Under the pieces are notes generated by a model that worked only from the letters and a program-made list of their open reading frames with translations, was not told where the DNA came from and made no database searches. Shown here in pieces: positions 37,967 through 48,700 of a DNA stretch of 64,000 nt. Each line of letters begins with the position of its first letter. Position 1 is the first letter of the stretch. Source of the DNA: Flavobacterium sp. UMI-01 (GTDB lineage Bacteria; Bacteroidota; Bacteroidia; Flavobacteriales; Flavobacteriaceae); the NCBI RefSeq assembly GCF_019656315.1, contig NZ_BPLU01000038.1, forward strand, positions 124,001-188,000. The letters are read 5' to 3'. The position numbers and the translations under genes are program-made.

Positions 37967-38011
37967 CAAATTTAATTTAGATACAACTAGTAGCTATCCT
38001 GCTTTGTAGGG
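37967..38011 (-). promoter_or_regulatory. Promoter module 6, upstream of short PL28
   Basis: Operator at 37995-38011: the distal half is degenerate (CCCTACAAAG), the proximal half perfect (CAGGATA). Perfect -7 box TAAATTTG at 37967-37974, exactly 20 bp downstream. Predicted start near 37960, 23 bases before the ATG. Confidence 0.82.
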
Positions 38012-38127
38012 TTAAAATTTAACATTATATAAGTTTTTAAGGATTTTTTTATGTACTACATAAATAATAACTAAAAAAAATACGATTTAAACACAATCCA
38101 ATACCTACATATCAAAAGAAATCGATT

Positions 38128-40839
38128 TTACTTCATAAGAATTTTCCGTGAGATTATTTTATCTCCATCCGTAATTTTCAAAATATAAAAGCCCGATTGG
38201 AACTCTTTCAATGTAAGAGATTCGTTTAAGTAATTGGTTTCTTTAATTTGCTTATAAAAAACAAGTCTCCCTAATGAATCAAACAATTCCATTGTTATAG
38301 TAGTTAAGTGATGTAAAGTTGGAGCGCTAACAATAAAATTTCCTTTATTAGGGTTGGGAAATACCGTAATAGTATCAAAGTAATCCTCTCTTACCGCTAC
38401 TTCTTTGGGTATATCTTTACAAAACTCTATGGCCCATGAATTCAACACACCGCCAAATGAAGGTAGATTATCTTTAATAATTATATTCCATTTTCCTTTG
38501 CTATTTTCTCCCTTATACAGTGATAAAGCATCTTTGTGCGGACGGAATTTGAAGTTATTCAAACTCTTTAAACAATCAAAATGCACCGCTTCATCATCAA
38601 ATACTCCTACTATACCCTTTTCAGTTCCACAACTTCCATAGCTCTTTAATTCTACTTTTGTCCCCTGTGGGCTTTCAATAAAAATTTCTAAATTCTTAAT
38701 TTGCTCATGGGATAAATTAATAGCAACATTAACATCATTTACCATTTCCGAATCCTCAACAACAATACTGTTTATTTGTTTAGCACCAGGTAAATCATGA
38801 CTTATTGGCAATGCTAAGTTTAAACTGGATTCGTATTTTTTACAGACATCCACCACTTCTTTACCAATGGAGAAATTTTCTTTGTTGATAGTAAAAAAAT
38901 GACCTCCATTTGCTTCCAGCAAAAAACGGCATTCAGTTGCTACGATGTTAGGTACCTTAAATTGAAAGACACCATTATTAGGTATATTATCCGCGATAAC
39001 ATAATCATATTTTACTCCTCCATCAGTAGAGAGTACTAATTTTAGATATTTCCCCCCTTGAAGCTGGTTCGTCTTATTTACGTTCCAACTAATCGTTTGA
39101 TAGGAATTAGGTATTAAAAAAATGGACTTAGTATTAAATGAATTAAATTCAAAAGGCCCATAATTAGCATCAAATACCACTTCAACATCTTTGTAGTCTG
39201 TGAGACCGCCCTGTGTATTATTATCCCTAACAGTCAGTCTAAAAGTAGCTTTTCTTGCCACATTAGGAACTTTTTCCCATTTTGTTTCATTAAGACCATA
39301 CCGTAACTCATCAAGATTTGGAATATATCTTGTATTATTTTGCGAAGGCAAATAAGACCTGCATAAAACGGCGTTGGAGTTGGTCACCTGAGAGTCAGGA
39401 AAAACATACCTTCCAAAACTATTGTCAATTTGCTCCCAACAGTAGGTCAACACATCTCCGTCATTATCCCATGCTTGCCCTTCTAATTTAAAAGGAGTTG
39501 ATATAGGCAAAATAATTGTAGAAAAGTCTTTAATATTTGGTTTCGTATTTGTGGTGCTTATGAAATCTCCACATGATATTTGGCTTGAATAGTCTTCAAT
39601 TTGAGTAATCGAAATTCCATGAAAATAAGGATCGTTATTCAACCCAACATTTGCCGAATTAGAAATACCCGCATATCCCATAATTGTAGAACCTGAACCG
39701 GGTTCCACTTGAACTCCAGTTCCTTCATTTCCATTAGCGGACCAAGTGTGATTCGCACCAAATTGGTGGCCTATTTCATGAGCAACCAAATTGTAGTCAA
39801 AAAAATATCCCGCGGGATGATTGCTTGACGAATATGCCCTCCCTTTCAAGCCTGACTGACAAACACAACCAATACAGTTTGAGTTGCCTGCAATACCTCC
39901 TTTTCTAAATAAATGTCCGATGGAATAATTAGCATCACCTATCTTAGTGTCGAGAAGTTTTTGCAATGACTCCCCATAATCAGATGATTCTGTAAATGGG
40001 TCACTATCTGCATCCAAAAATAAAAGGCTGTCATTATTAGGGGCTAATTGAAAACTAATATTCAAATCATTTTCAAACACGGCATTCACGTTTGTCAAAG
40101 TGGCCACAATTGCAGCATTCACACTGGCTAGAGTATTTCCGTGAAAACTAGAATACTCGTTTGTGGTCGCTATTGCAATTTTGTATTTTTTTTTGACAGT
40201 TGTCACTGCCTGTTTTTTAAGATACTCAACATCTTTTAGCCTACTTAAATCTTTAGGAACTAAGCAATTAGCAACCATCCTACTTTCAATATTCTTTTTT
40301 TCTAATACCTTAAAAGCTTCAACATTATCAAAGGGTTGATATATCACAAACTCATCATTAGTAATCATAATTCCGCTAAGCCCATTGTAGGGAGAAAGAC
40401 TAAAACTTATTTTTAGCGATGGATTTTGAATATTATAACCAAAATACGACCGTATTTCGGGATAATTTTGTTGTTGTTCTTCATCCAAAACAGCACGTTC
40501 CGAAATCAGAAAATCAATAACAGCACCTCTTTTATCAGGAAAGCCTACTATTACTTTGTTTTTTGTACCTTTTGAGGTTTTAAAGGTTTGCTTTAAGGCA
40601 GCACTTAGTTTTGAATAATCAAATTGATAACGATTTGATAGGGAATCATTTTCCCCCACATGAATTTTGTGCTCTAATTTTGTTTTAGAAAAAAAATTGT
40701 TTTGGCTATATCCCGTTGTATAAAAAAGTAAAAGACTCACCACTAATCTTAAAGAAAACATTCTTAGTAAAACTATTAAGAAATTTAACCGCAACATCGC
40801 AACTATTGCTAATTCCTTAAAAGCGCTTTTTACAGTCAT
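38128..40839 (-). CDS. T9SS-secreted reprolysin-like zinc metalloprotease with P domain
   Basis: A protein of up to 903 aa; ATGs at 40797 or 40761 (MFSLRLVVSLLLFY) would give a cleaner signal peptide ending TTGYSQ. After a pro-region of about 180 residues comes a metzincin catalytic domain with HEIGHQFGANH (about residue 355) and the Met-turn STIMGYAG. Ig-like regions follow, then a proprotein-convertase P domain (about 680-820; IFIESPQGTKVELKS, GKWNIIIKDN). The C-terminal ~70 residues are a T9SS sorting domain (VFPNPNKGNFIV, FYILKITDGDKIISRKILM). The protein is thus exported by type IX secretion to the surface or medium. Proteases are not usual PUL members; it might process the secreted lyases or digest algal wall protein. 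I see no promoter module upstream. Confidence 0.9.
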   Translation of the reverse strand: MTVKSAFKELAIVAMLRLNFLIVLLRMFSLRLVVSLLLFYTTGYSQNNFFSKTKLEHKIHVGENDSLSNRYQFDYSKLSAALKQTFKTSKGTKNKVIVGFPDKRGAVIDFLISERAVLDEEQQQNYPEIRSYFGYNIQNPSLKISFSLSPYNGLSGIMITNDEFVIYQPFDNVEAFKVLEKKNIESRMVANCLVPKDLSRLKDVEYLKKQAVTTVKKKYKIAIATTNEYSSFHGNTLASVNAAIVATLTNVNAVFENDLNISFQLAPNNDSLLFLDADSDPFTESSDYGESLQKLLDTKIGDANYSIGHLFRKGGIAGNSNCIGCVCQSGLKGRAYSSSNHPAGYFFDYNLVAHEIGHQFGANHTWSANGNEGTGVQVEPGSGSTIMGYAGISNSANVGLNNDPYFHGISITQIEDYSSQISCGDFISTTNTKPNIKDFSTIILPISTPFKLEGQAWDNDGDVLTYCWEQIDNSFGRYVFPDSQVTNSNAVLCRSYLPSQNNTRYIPNLDELRYGLNETKWEKVPNVARKATFRLTVRDNNTQGGLTDYKDVEVVFDANYGPFEFNSFNTKSIFLIPNSYQTISWNVNKTNQLQGGKYLKLVLSTDGGVKYDYVIADNIPNNGVFQFKVPNIVATECRFLLEANGGHFFTINKENFSIGKEVVDVCKKYESSLNLALPISHDLPGAKQINSIVVEDSEMVNDVNVAINLSHEQIKNLEIFIESPQGTKVELKSYGSCGTEKGIVGVFDDEAVHFDCLKSLNNFKFRPHKDALSLYKGENSKGKWNIIIKDNLPSFGGVLNSWAIEFCKDIPKEVAVREDYFDTITVFPNPNKGNFIVSAPTLHHLTTITMELFDSLGRLVFYKQIKETNYLNESLTLKEFQSGFYILKITDGDKIISRKILMK

Positions 40840-40866
40840 AATTCTTTACTTTTATTTCAGTAATGA

Positions 40867-40919
40867 TTTACTAACTGCAAACACTAAAAACACCAGTATC
40901 AGTATTCACAGTTAGTAAA
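40867..40919. terminator. Inverted repeat after the GH39-like gene
   Basis: Perfect 11-base arms TTTACTAACTG (40867-40877) and CAGTTAGTAAA (40909-40919) with a 31-base loop that itself has ACCAGTATCAGTATT symmetry. It lies between the GH39-like stop and the protease start. The U-tract is poor, so its role as terminator is probable, not certain. Confidence 0.55.
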
Positions 40920-40950
40920 AAATCCTCTCATTTTGAAACAGCTAAAAAAT

Positions 40951-43833
40951 CTATTGATACAACAGCTTTTTAACCGATTCTCCTTTTATCTTCAACAAAT
41001 AGATTCCTTTAGAAAAGGCTGCAAGATTAATCTCAGCACCTTCGCCAGATAAAATTTCGCTACCTGTCAAAGTATAAATTTTCCATGAATTTGATTGGCT
41101 TAAATTAAAAATCCCATCACGACTTGGATTAGGAAAGACCTTAGTACCTTCATCTTTTTTACTAAAATCTTTAACCCCTAAAATTGCACCATCCCTTACA
41201 AGCGTAAAATAATCGTAATTAGGTCCAGCTCCTCCTGATGGTATTTGTAATTCAATCACCCAGTTCCCCTCATAAAGATTAAAACTGGTCGAAATATAAT
41301 CAGCGTAAATAGTACCACCACCACCATCAACTTTTTTAATCACTCCCGAAGTTGTAGAACCACCAGCATCCGTAAACAATGGAGTTGATGACGATAAATC
41401 AGCTGCTAATATCGCTGCAGCGATGGGTTTAGAAGTAGTAGAAGATGTTTTATAATTCAACTCCATATGATAGATCCCTGACTGTGTCACATAAATAGGA
41501 TATCTGGTATATTCACCACCTGCCAGTGCTGTTGACACAAAACCTGTTCCTCCAGCGACTAAATCGACATCATTTTCTGTTCTATAACCACTCGTATCAT
41601 TACCAAGTGTAGTATCATTGTAAGCCACCCCTTGCCCGCCTATGGCATAGTCTTCGATTTGTACCGTTCCTGGAACATTCACTATCGTTTTAAACGGCTT
41701 CAAACCTGATGTTTCAACAATTATTTTATCCAAATTAAACCCACCCGACTGGACGTTGATTCTTAATTCATGAACACCTGAAGTTAATGCTACTTTTAAC
41801 CTACTAACTGTCTTAAAATCGTTTATCCCCGAGGTTTGAGGTAATGAAAAATTACTAAAAAGAGGTACTCCATCCACATCAATACTCACTACTGAGCCTG
41901 CACTGGCAGCACTGTATAAAAATTGAAAATCATGATTTCCATTGTTCACTACGTTTACGGTATATTTCAACCATTCTCCATTTTGGGTATGCCCAACGTA
42001 TCTTGAACCATTATAAATTCCAACATCAACTCCATCGATACCGTTTCCAGCCCCTAAAGTATCCACAGTATCCGAATCAGAAAACCCTACACCTTGCCCT
42101 CCTGGATTGTACGACTCTGCTTCAATAGTTCCCGGAATTGCTAAGGTGGAAACTTCTTTGATTCGGAATTCATATTTTTTAAATGAAAACGAAGACAAGC
42201 TGGTATTTATAGTTACCAAAGACCCTGAACCTCCATCGGTGCGAGCTGTTGTAGTGACCTCACTCCAGTCATTAAATGCATACGGATTAGGATTGGTATA
42301 AGATGCCCAAGCAGCCGCTCCAGCAGTATTTAAAGTTCGTGAAGGGTCTCCTCTTCTATCAAAACCTGACTTTATCCAACCTGAAGTAGGTTCGTTTTTT
42401 AAGAAATTTTCCAAATCATTTTGATCCTTACCATAGGTTAGATTTCGGTATTTTAAGACTGTACCTACTGGTAATTCGCAATTAAATGAAATTCTTATTG
42501 ATTCATCATTTTGATAATTAAGCGAACTTGCATTGAGGTTATACACTAACACATCCACAACATCCTTTTCGGTAGCACTCTTAGAAAAAAGAGCATCTAT
42601 TTGATTTCCTGTTACAGAAGGTGAGCCTGTGACAGTGGATTCATATCTGTTTTTACCCGTCATTGTTTTCAGCACCGCAATACTAGGCACTTCAATAGAA
42701 GTAGGCCTTTGTCCCCATCTAAAGAAATTTTGAAGTCCCTTATTACTATTTCTATAAAACACATTGGAATAGGCCAAATTAATAATTTCGGTATGTGGCG
42801 TAGCGCAATTAATATAGCCTAAACCATCCGCGCCATCCATGGTAGTAACAATAGCATATTCCATCATATCAAATTTAGCATTAGGATTCCACTTTGGGTT
42901 ATTGATTAATGGCGCAAAAAGTTTAGTGTATTTTTGACTAATATTTCTATCAGTGGAATTATTAATCAAAACATATTCCGAAGCTCCCCAAAAGTCGTAT
43001 TGAATATTGTTGGCGAAGCAATAATCCAAAATTCCGTTGGCAAATGATTTAATTGGCTCTCCTTTATAATTCAGTTCCGTCCCATTTTTATAAATAAAGT
43101 CAGGTTCACGAGTGTGCAAACCTATTGTAGCAGTTGGCAATACTTCACGAACGGCTCGTACAGTATTAGCAAAATGATCAATAAAATCTTGCTCGGTACC
43201 TTTCCAATGTTCAGGGGTTTCGATTTCAGAACCTATTCTTAAACGCCAAGACAATACTTCATCGGCTCCATAAGTTGCTACTAATTCGGTCATCATGGCT
43301 TTTATAAAATTAAAGTAAGCCACTTTGTCTTTAGGCGGTAACGAATTTCCATAAATGGTTACTCTTTCGTCTTCTCTAAAATTGATATTGTCTCTTGTTC
43401 CCGTAGGTATAAAAGTATAGCCCTGCTGAAATGCCCACGGCACTTGGTCAAGAACAAATTGATAAATCTTAACTCCATCTCTTCTAATGGCATTGATACG
43501 GTTTTTTAGCACAGTCCAGTTATAGACATAGCTACCTGTATTGGCATCATAACTTACGGGATCAAAATCTAAATCAGGAACATTCACCCCATTGACTTTT
43601 TTATTAATCCCACCAACCATTCGGATGGTATTCACCTCAAAACCAGTTCTTACTCCTGCACCTGTTGTGGGCGAAATGCGGTTGGCGACATTCCAAATGT
43701 CTTTTAACTCCCCCTTGTTATTGCTGTTATTCGTAAAATCAGTAGATAACACCACCTGTGCATTGATACTCAAAGTACTCAAAAGCAGCAAACTTATTAA
43801 ATTGGGTAATTTCATTTTGTATATTTTATTCAT
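40951..43833 (-). CDS. GH39-like (clan GH-A) glycoside hydrolase with two CBM6-like modules and T9SS tail
   Basis: A 960-aa secreted protein; an internal ATG (MKLPNLISLLLL, 43815) may be the true start of the signal peptide ending SINAQ. Residues about 25-450 look like a TIM-barrel hydrolase related to GH39 (IRMVGGINKKV, VLDQVPWAFQQG). The acid/base is probably Glu203 or Glu205 (RIGSEIETPEHW) and the nucleophile Glu325 (FDMMEYAIV), about 120 apart as in GH39. Two CBM6-like modules follow (about 568-710, GTIEAESYNPGGQGVGFSD; about 715-885, GTVQIEDYAIGGQGVAYND). A T9SS sorting domain ends the protein. GH39 members occur in ulvan PULs. It would act outside the cell. Sugar specificity (xyloside, rhamnoside or other) cannot be told. 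Confidence 0.82.
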   Translation of the reverse strand: MNKIYKMKLPNLISLLLLSTLSINAQVVLSTDFTNNSNNKGELKDIWNVANRISPTTGAGVRTGFEVNTIRMVGGINKKVNGVNVPDLDFDPVSYDANTGSYVYNWTVLKNRINAIRRDGVKIYQFVLDQVPWAFQQGYTFIPTGTRDNINFREDERVTIYGNSLPPKDKVAYFNFIKAMMTELVATYGADEVLSWRLRIGSEIETPEHWKGTEQDFIDHFANTVRAVREVLPTATIGLHTREPDFIYKNGTELNYKGEPIKSFANGILDYCFANNIQYDFWGASEYVLINNSTDRNISQKYTKLFAPLINNPKWNPNAKFDMMEYAIVTTMDGADGLGYINCATPHTEIINLAYSNVFYRNSNKGLQNFFRWGQRPTSIEVPSIAVLKTMTGKNRYESTVTGSPSVTGNQIDALFSKSATEKDVVDVLVYNLNASSLNYQNDESIRISFNCELPVGTVLKYRNLTYGKDQNDLENFLKNEPTSGWIKSGFDRRGDPSRTLNTAGAAAWASYTNPNPYAFNDWSEVTTTARTDGGSGSLVTINTSLSSFSFKKYEFRIKEVSTLAIPGTIEAESYNPGGQGVGFSDSDTVDTLGAGNGIDGVDVGIYNGSRYVGHTQNGEWLKYTVNVVNNGNHDFQFLYSAASAGSVVSIDVDGVPLFSNFSLPQTSGINDFKTVSRLKVALTSGVHELRINVQSGGFNLDKIIVETSGLKPFKTIVNVPGTVQIEDYAIGGQGVAYNDTTLGNDTSGYRTENDVDLVAGGTGFVSTALAGGEYTRYPIYVTQSGIYHMELNYKTSSTTSKPIAAAILAADLSSSTPLFTDAGGSTTSGVIKKVDGGGGTIYADYISTSFNLYEGNWVIELQIPSGGAGPNYDYFTLVRDGAILGVKDFSKKDEGTKVFPNPSRDGIFNLSQSNSWKIYTLTGSEILSGEGAEINLAAFSKGIYLLKIKGESVKKLLYQ

Positions 43834-43920
43834 TTACATTCTAAAAAACAGATTCACTACAACTTTGAAACACTTCCGATTGCCATTCGATGGTGTCCTA
43901 AATTATATTAATTCTTTTTT

Positions 43921-44000
43921 TTTTATAAAAAACTGCCTAAAGACTAAAAACAGCATCCTGAAATATTAACAAGTTGGTATTTTTAGATTTTAGACAGTTT
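43921..44000 (-). terminator. Terminator after the CBM6-only gene
   Basis: Arms of 21 bases (43930-43950 and 43980-44000) with a few mismatches, ending on the minus strand in TTTTATAAAA. It sits 27 bases past the stop at 44027. Confidence 0.75.
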
Positions 44001-44026
44001 CTAAAGCAGTATTGAGAAAGAAAAGA

Positions 44027-45355
44027 CTATTGGAATACTACTTTAGTAGCACCTTTAGCGGTCTTAACTAAATACACCCCTTTTGCCTGAGATGACAAAT
44101 TGATTTCAGTACCTTCACCTTGAGCTACTTTAGAACCTAAAGCAGAATATACTTCCCATTTAACTGACTCCCCCAATTGGAACACACCAGAAGCACTTGG
44201 ATTTGGATGTACATTAATTGAAACATTTGATTCGAAATCATTTACACCTAATGTGCTATCATAAACTAATTTAAATTTATCTATGTTAACACCACTTCCA
44301 GTTCCATCAGAAAATGAAATTCTAATTATTTTTGATCCTGTAGTTGTAATAGGAAAAGCTGGAGATGTTAAAGCAACATAAGTAGTTGCTGAAGTTGTCG
44401 TTGTAAGTTCTAAAGGAGTTGTAATTAAATCTGAAATTTTTGTTCCTGTACTATTATAAATTGCAGCTGTTAACTTTAAGCCTGTATCTGAACCAGAAGC
44501 ATAAGTTGTTGCTAGTTTGTAATTACCGTCATTAACAATATTTACTGTGTATTCCATCCACTCAGTATCAGCAATAGCGTTAACAACATTGGCATTACTT
44601 GGAGATCCAACCCCAGCTGCATTGCTTACATCCACATTATCTATACGATAAGCAACAGCAGTTGCTGTACCTGTATTAGCTAAAGTAGTGTCGAAAAACG
44701 TTACCCCTTGTCCTCCTTGATCATAATTTTCTGCTTCAAATTCGTTTGTTCCTGTTGTTGTAATATTTGGCACAGTACCTACATTAGGAAAAGGTCTAGG
44801 AGCCGTACTAGAAAGTATTTCCCATTTATCAATACTATAACCTCCAGAGCCCACATTTTCGAACGATAATTTATACGTTCCTGAAGGTAAATAGAATCCA
44901 TTTTTCACAAAAGTACCAGGAGCTGCAGTTGTGTAATTGGTGCCTGTAGTAGGATTAACTCTAAGCACACCAGCACCACCAAAAACATTGTATTGATCTG
45001 TAGATGGCAAAGAAGTAGTTTCTCCTGCTGGAATATATACTCTTAGTCCTGCATTCGTTGCAGCTGAACCACTAGCAAAACCGTAAATCATAGATATATC
45101 ATAAATACCCGCTGTGGCAACGGTAACGGTATATGTTGCTGTTCTTGTAACAACAGGGCTTCCCGAATTGTTGAAACCACTAATTCCATTTGCTGTACCA
45201 CCGGTAAAATTAGCATTAGCTGAAATCCCTGTAGTGTAAGTTCCACCTGTTTCTGCCTCAATTACACCAGGCAAAGCAATTTGCGCATTAACCGTTTGCA
45301 TCCCCAAAAATGCTGTCATAGCAACAACACTTAAAAATTGTAATTTTCTTTTCAT
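44027..45355 (-). CDS. Carbohydrate-binding protein: two CBM6-like modules, T9SS tail, no catalytic domain
   Basis: A 442-aa secreted protein (signal peptide ending TVNAQ). Residues about 25-182 and 200-365 are CBM6-like beta-sandwiches (PGVIEAETGGTY, GGYSIDKWEIL; FEAENYDQGGQGVTFFD, GVNIDKFKLVYD). The last ~70 residues are a T9SS sorting domain (VHPNPSASGVFQLG, KGVYLVKTAKG) very like that of the GH39-like neighbour. No hydrolase or lyase domain remains, so it is probably a surface or released ulvan-binding protein, or a carrier for other enzymes. It is expressed alone, with promoter module 7 upstream and its own terminator, which suggests high, separate expression. Confidence 0.85.
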   Translation of the reverse strand: MKRKLQFLSVVAMTAFLGMQTVNAQIALPGVIEAETGGTYTTGISANANFTGGTANGISGFNNSGSPVVTRTATYTVTVATAGIYDISMIYGFASGSAATNAGLRVYIPAGETTSLPSTDQYNVFGGAGVLRVNPTTGTNYTTAAPGTFVKNGFYLPSGTYKLSFENVGSGGYSIDKWEILSSTAPRPFPNVGTVPNITTTGTNEFEAENYDQGGQGVTFFDTTLANTGTATAVAYRIDNVDVSNAAGVGSPSNANVVNAIADTEWMEYTVNIVNDGNYKLATTYASGSDTGLKLTAAIYNSTGTKISDLITTPLELTTTTSATTYVALTSPAFPITTTGSKIIRISFSDGTGSGVNIDKFKLVYDSTLGVNDFESNVSINVHPNPSASGVFQLGESVKWEVYSALGSKVAQGEGTEINLSSQAKGVYLVKTAKGATKVVFQ

Positions 45356-45433
45356 AAATAATAATTTAAATTAGTTAAACATTTTCATGAGAAAAGCTAC
45401 TTTTTGTAGATTCACCTTCCCTCATAACTAATT

Positions 45434-45478
45434 CAAATTTACCCGCTTACAAAAAAAACTATGTCCTGCATTGTCCTG
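45434..45478 (-). promoter_or_regulatory. Promoter module 7, upstream of the CBM6-only gene
   Basis: Operator CAGGACAATGCAGGACA (45462-45478 on the minus strand) with both halves perfect, and a perfect -7 box TAAATTTG at 45434-45441, exactly 20 bp downstream. This is the cleanest copy. The 403-base gap 45356-45758 otherwise holds AT-rich sequence and the terminator at 45704. Confidence 0.87.
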
Positions 45479-45703
45479 CCAGCAAACGAAAAAAAACAAC
45501 ACAAAAGATTCAAATTACATATTTCAATATTTTTACCAAAAACAACAAAAATTCAATACTAAAATTTTTAAAAATCTGATTTTTTTATAAAAAATAAGTC
45601 AATTAATTGAACATTTTTACAAAATTGATAATTGGATTTCATCCTTGTTTCTATTGTAAGATTTCTTATTATTTTTTTTCAAAAAAAACTTGTCCAATCC
45701 CAT

Positions 45704-45739
45704 AAAAAAAGCAGAAAAAATGACTCTTTCTGCTTTTTT
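45704..45739 (-). terminator. Terminator after the PL25-like lyase gene
   Basis: Arms AAAAAAAGCAGAAA and TTTCTGCTTTTTT with a short loop; the outer A/T pairs supply the U-run on the minus strand. It lies 20 bases after the stop at 45759. Confidence 0.75.
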
Positions 45740-45758
45740 ATTACAAATGAACAATCTG

Positions 45759-48700
45759 TTATTTTATCAAAATTTTGGCATGATCCATTTTTTGATTTTC
45801 TCCTACCACCTTTATAAGATAAACACCAGGTTTAAAATCCTGTTCTATTTCTACCTTATTTTCAGCAGTTGTTTTACTATATATAACCTTCCCTAAAACA
45901 TCATAGATGGTAATTGTTGCTTTTCCTAAATCATTACACTCTACAACAAACTTTTTTTCAGCAGGATTAGGATAAACTGCTATGGACGACGAATTAAATA
46001 CATTTTTAGAATTACTTAGTGAACTGCTTTTGGCAATTGCTTTCCATTTACTTCTAGTATCGGTAATATCAGCTGGCATGTTATAGGCTTTTCCATTTTC
46101 AGTAATGTATAAAAATCGATTTTGGTCTCTGACTTCAAATCGATAGGAATCGTCTGTTTCATCATAATGTATGGTCCAAATTTTATCCACATCTGGCTTA
46201 GGAGCTGCGACACTCGTATTGATAACCGCATAAGGGTCGGCGGTATATCCTGAACCAGTTGCACGCAATACTCCTCTACCGCTAACTTCACTGTCTATAT
46301 TATAAAAATCTGTACCATTGTAGTTTGTTTTTACAAAAGTCCAAAGGTTTTCTTGCGCTTCTCCTCCATTGCTAGTCGTGGTTTCCAAGCTATTCGATTG
46401 TAAAAATTTTCCTGTCGCCACATTTTGCAATCGGAACGAATCGCCTTGTAAAGTAGGTTTATCGATTATGACTGTCGGACCCTGAACCAAACTGATTTTC
46501 ATTTTATCAAAATTAAAACCTCCTATCACTCCCACTATCTTAATTTTTTGCACTCCTTTTTGAAGAGTAATCATAGCCTTAGTTCCTTTGAATACAGTAA
46601 GACTAGAGGTTATGGCTAAGTTTATCGTTGCCAAAGTATTAGCACCACTTTTTACCTCTAACTTTTTTGAAGTACTCGGAGAAGCCGCAAAAACTTCAAT
46701 TTCATAGGTGCCGTCCGAGGGAACATCAATGGTGTATTCTGCAAAGTCATTCACACCCCAATCATTCAAATAGAAAACAGAATTACTCCAACGGGTGATA
46801 TTAACACCACTTTTGGTTGTAAAATATTCTGCTTCAATAGTAGCGGGTACAACATGTGTTTTAGGTTTAACGGTAATGGTTCTTGTAGCTTGTGCGGGAG
46901 TAAAATACTCATCCCCTTCTTCGGTTACTGTAATAGTCGCACTCCCTGGACCTAAAACGTCTGTCACAAAACTGTCCCATACAATGGCCACTTGGTTGTT
47001 TGGAAGTACAAAACGCAATTTAGCATTTGGATTGTTAGTTGTAGCTTGTAATTGAAATACAGGGTCTCCAGAAGTCACCTCAGGAATAGCACTGAAAGAG
47101 ATGGTTTGCTGACGAATAGGTACTTCAAAATTTTGACTCACAATTGGAGCAGCATTAAAGATGGCATCACCAGTTTGTAAAGCATTGATCGTAGTGCTTC
47201 CAGCGCGTTTAACTTGCACTTTTCCATCAACAATAACAGCCACATCGGGATTCGTACTTTCAAATAACACTGGCAAGCCTGAAGTAGCGGTAGCAGATAA
47301 GACTTGATCAGCGTCCCCCCAAGTATGTACTGATTTGGCTAAAGTAAATTCAATAGTTTGATTTGTTTTATTGGTATTGGCATTGACCACTAAGGTTTGA
47401 TTGACTTCGGACGCAGCATCAAAGGTACCATCACCCGCTTGTTGTGCCGTAATTTCACAAGTTCCTACACCCATAATTTTCACTTTATTCCCCTCTACTA
47501 TTCGTGCAATATTTGTATTTGACGAACTAAATTTTACAGGCAAATTAGAACTTGCGGTTGCAGTCAAAGCAAAATCAGCATCGCCCTCAGTTTTTTGAGC
47601 AATCGCATCAAAAGTAATGGTTTGTGGTGTATATTCTGATTTCTCGATTTGGAATACATAACAATAAATAGATACTTTTTCGCTATTTTCGGTACCACTA
47701 TAAACGGCCACAATCGTTCCGTTATCCATTATTTTAATACTTTTTCTAAAACGCGAACCTACTGTCATCCTGAAGTCCTCACGCCAAGTGTAGGTACCTG
47801 CCAAACAACTACTAATGACCAAATCCTCTCCACTTTCAATAAATTTATACATGCGGTTGCCGTAAAAATTTCCTAAAGTTCCTTTGCCTCGTTCTTCGGT
47901 AAATTCAGTTTCACCTGCTTTTTTTAGGTAATTATAATGTGTTGTACTCTTTGGAGCTTGATACAAATAAATATCATTTTTAGGTGAAATAGCCACTTGT
48001 GGTCCACCTGCCCAACCGGCGTCAGCGGGTACACTTCTAGGGTCTGCAATCAAAAAGGGCTTGTGGTCGATAATTGGTAAATCGTAACTTTTTCCCGCTA
48101 CATTCGTTGCCTTATTATCCATTCTAGCGCCAAGCTCCATCAAATAAACACCCTCATTCAATTCTGTTGGCGATTCAGCCCAACGTACAGAATATGTATA
48201 ATAAAATTTACCATTTATTAAAACAGCACTACCATAGGCAAAATTTCGTTCGCCTTGAGATACCTGAGTTCCAGTGCCCTGAATAATGGTCGTTTCAGGT
48301 GACCAAGTATCCCCATTGTAATAGGTCATGACCACATTTCCACCAACTGCCGAGCCTAGCCTTCTTTCAAAATACATCTCCCCTTGGTCGTTATTGAACA
48401 AAGCAGGATAGGTAACACCATCTACTACCTTCCCTGGGATTAGATAATCTTGTTGGGGTAAAAAATTGGCAGCTATAAATTCACTATCAGGACCGAAGGC
48501 TATATTCTTTTTTGAGCGGATATAATTCAAATCTTCGTTGTGGTGGTCAAACATCAAATGAACAGTACCGTCTATGGGACAAATACCAATATTAGTAGTG
48601 AGGTGCGTATCCCCTTTCCCTCCTACCAAACTTAATTTAGCTGGCAAAGCCACATGAACCCAATTGCCTTCCCCTATTTTTTTACGAGAAACCATCAAGG

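Noticed and set aside
43950..43962. Single ATCCTG in the terminator loop after the CBM6-only gene
   Set aside because: Only one half-site, inside a hairpin loop, with no -7 box at the right distance.
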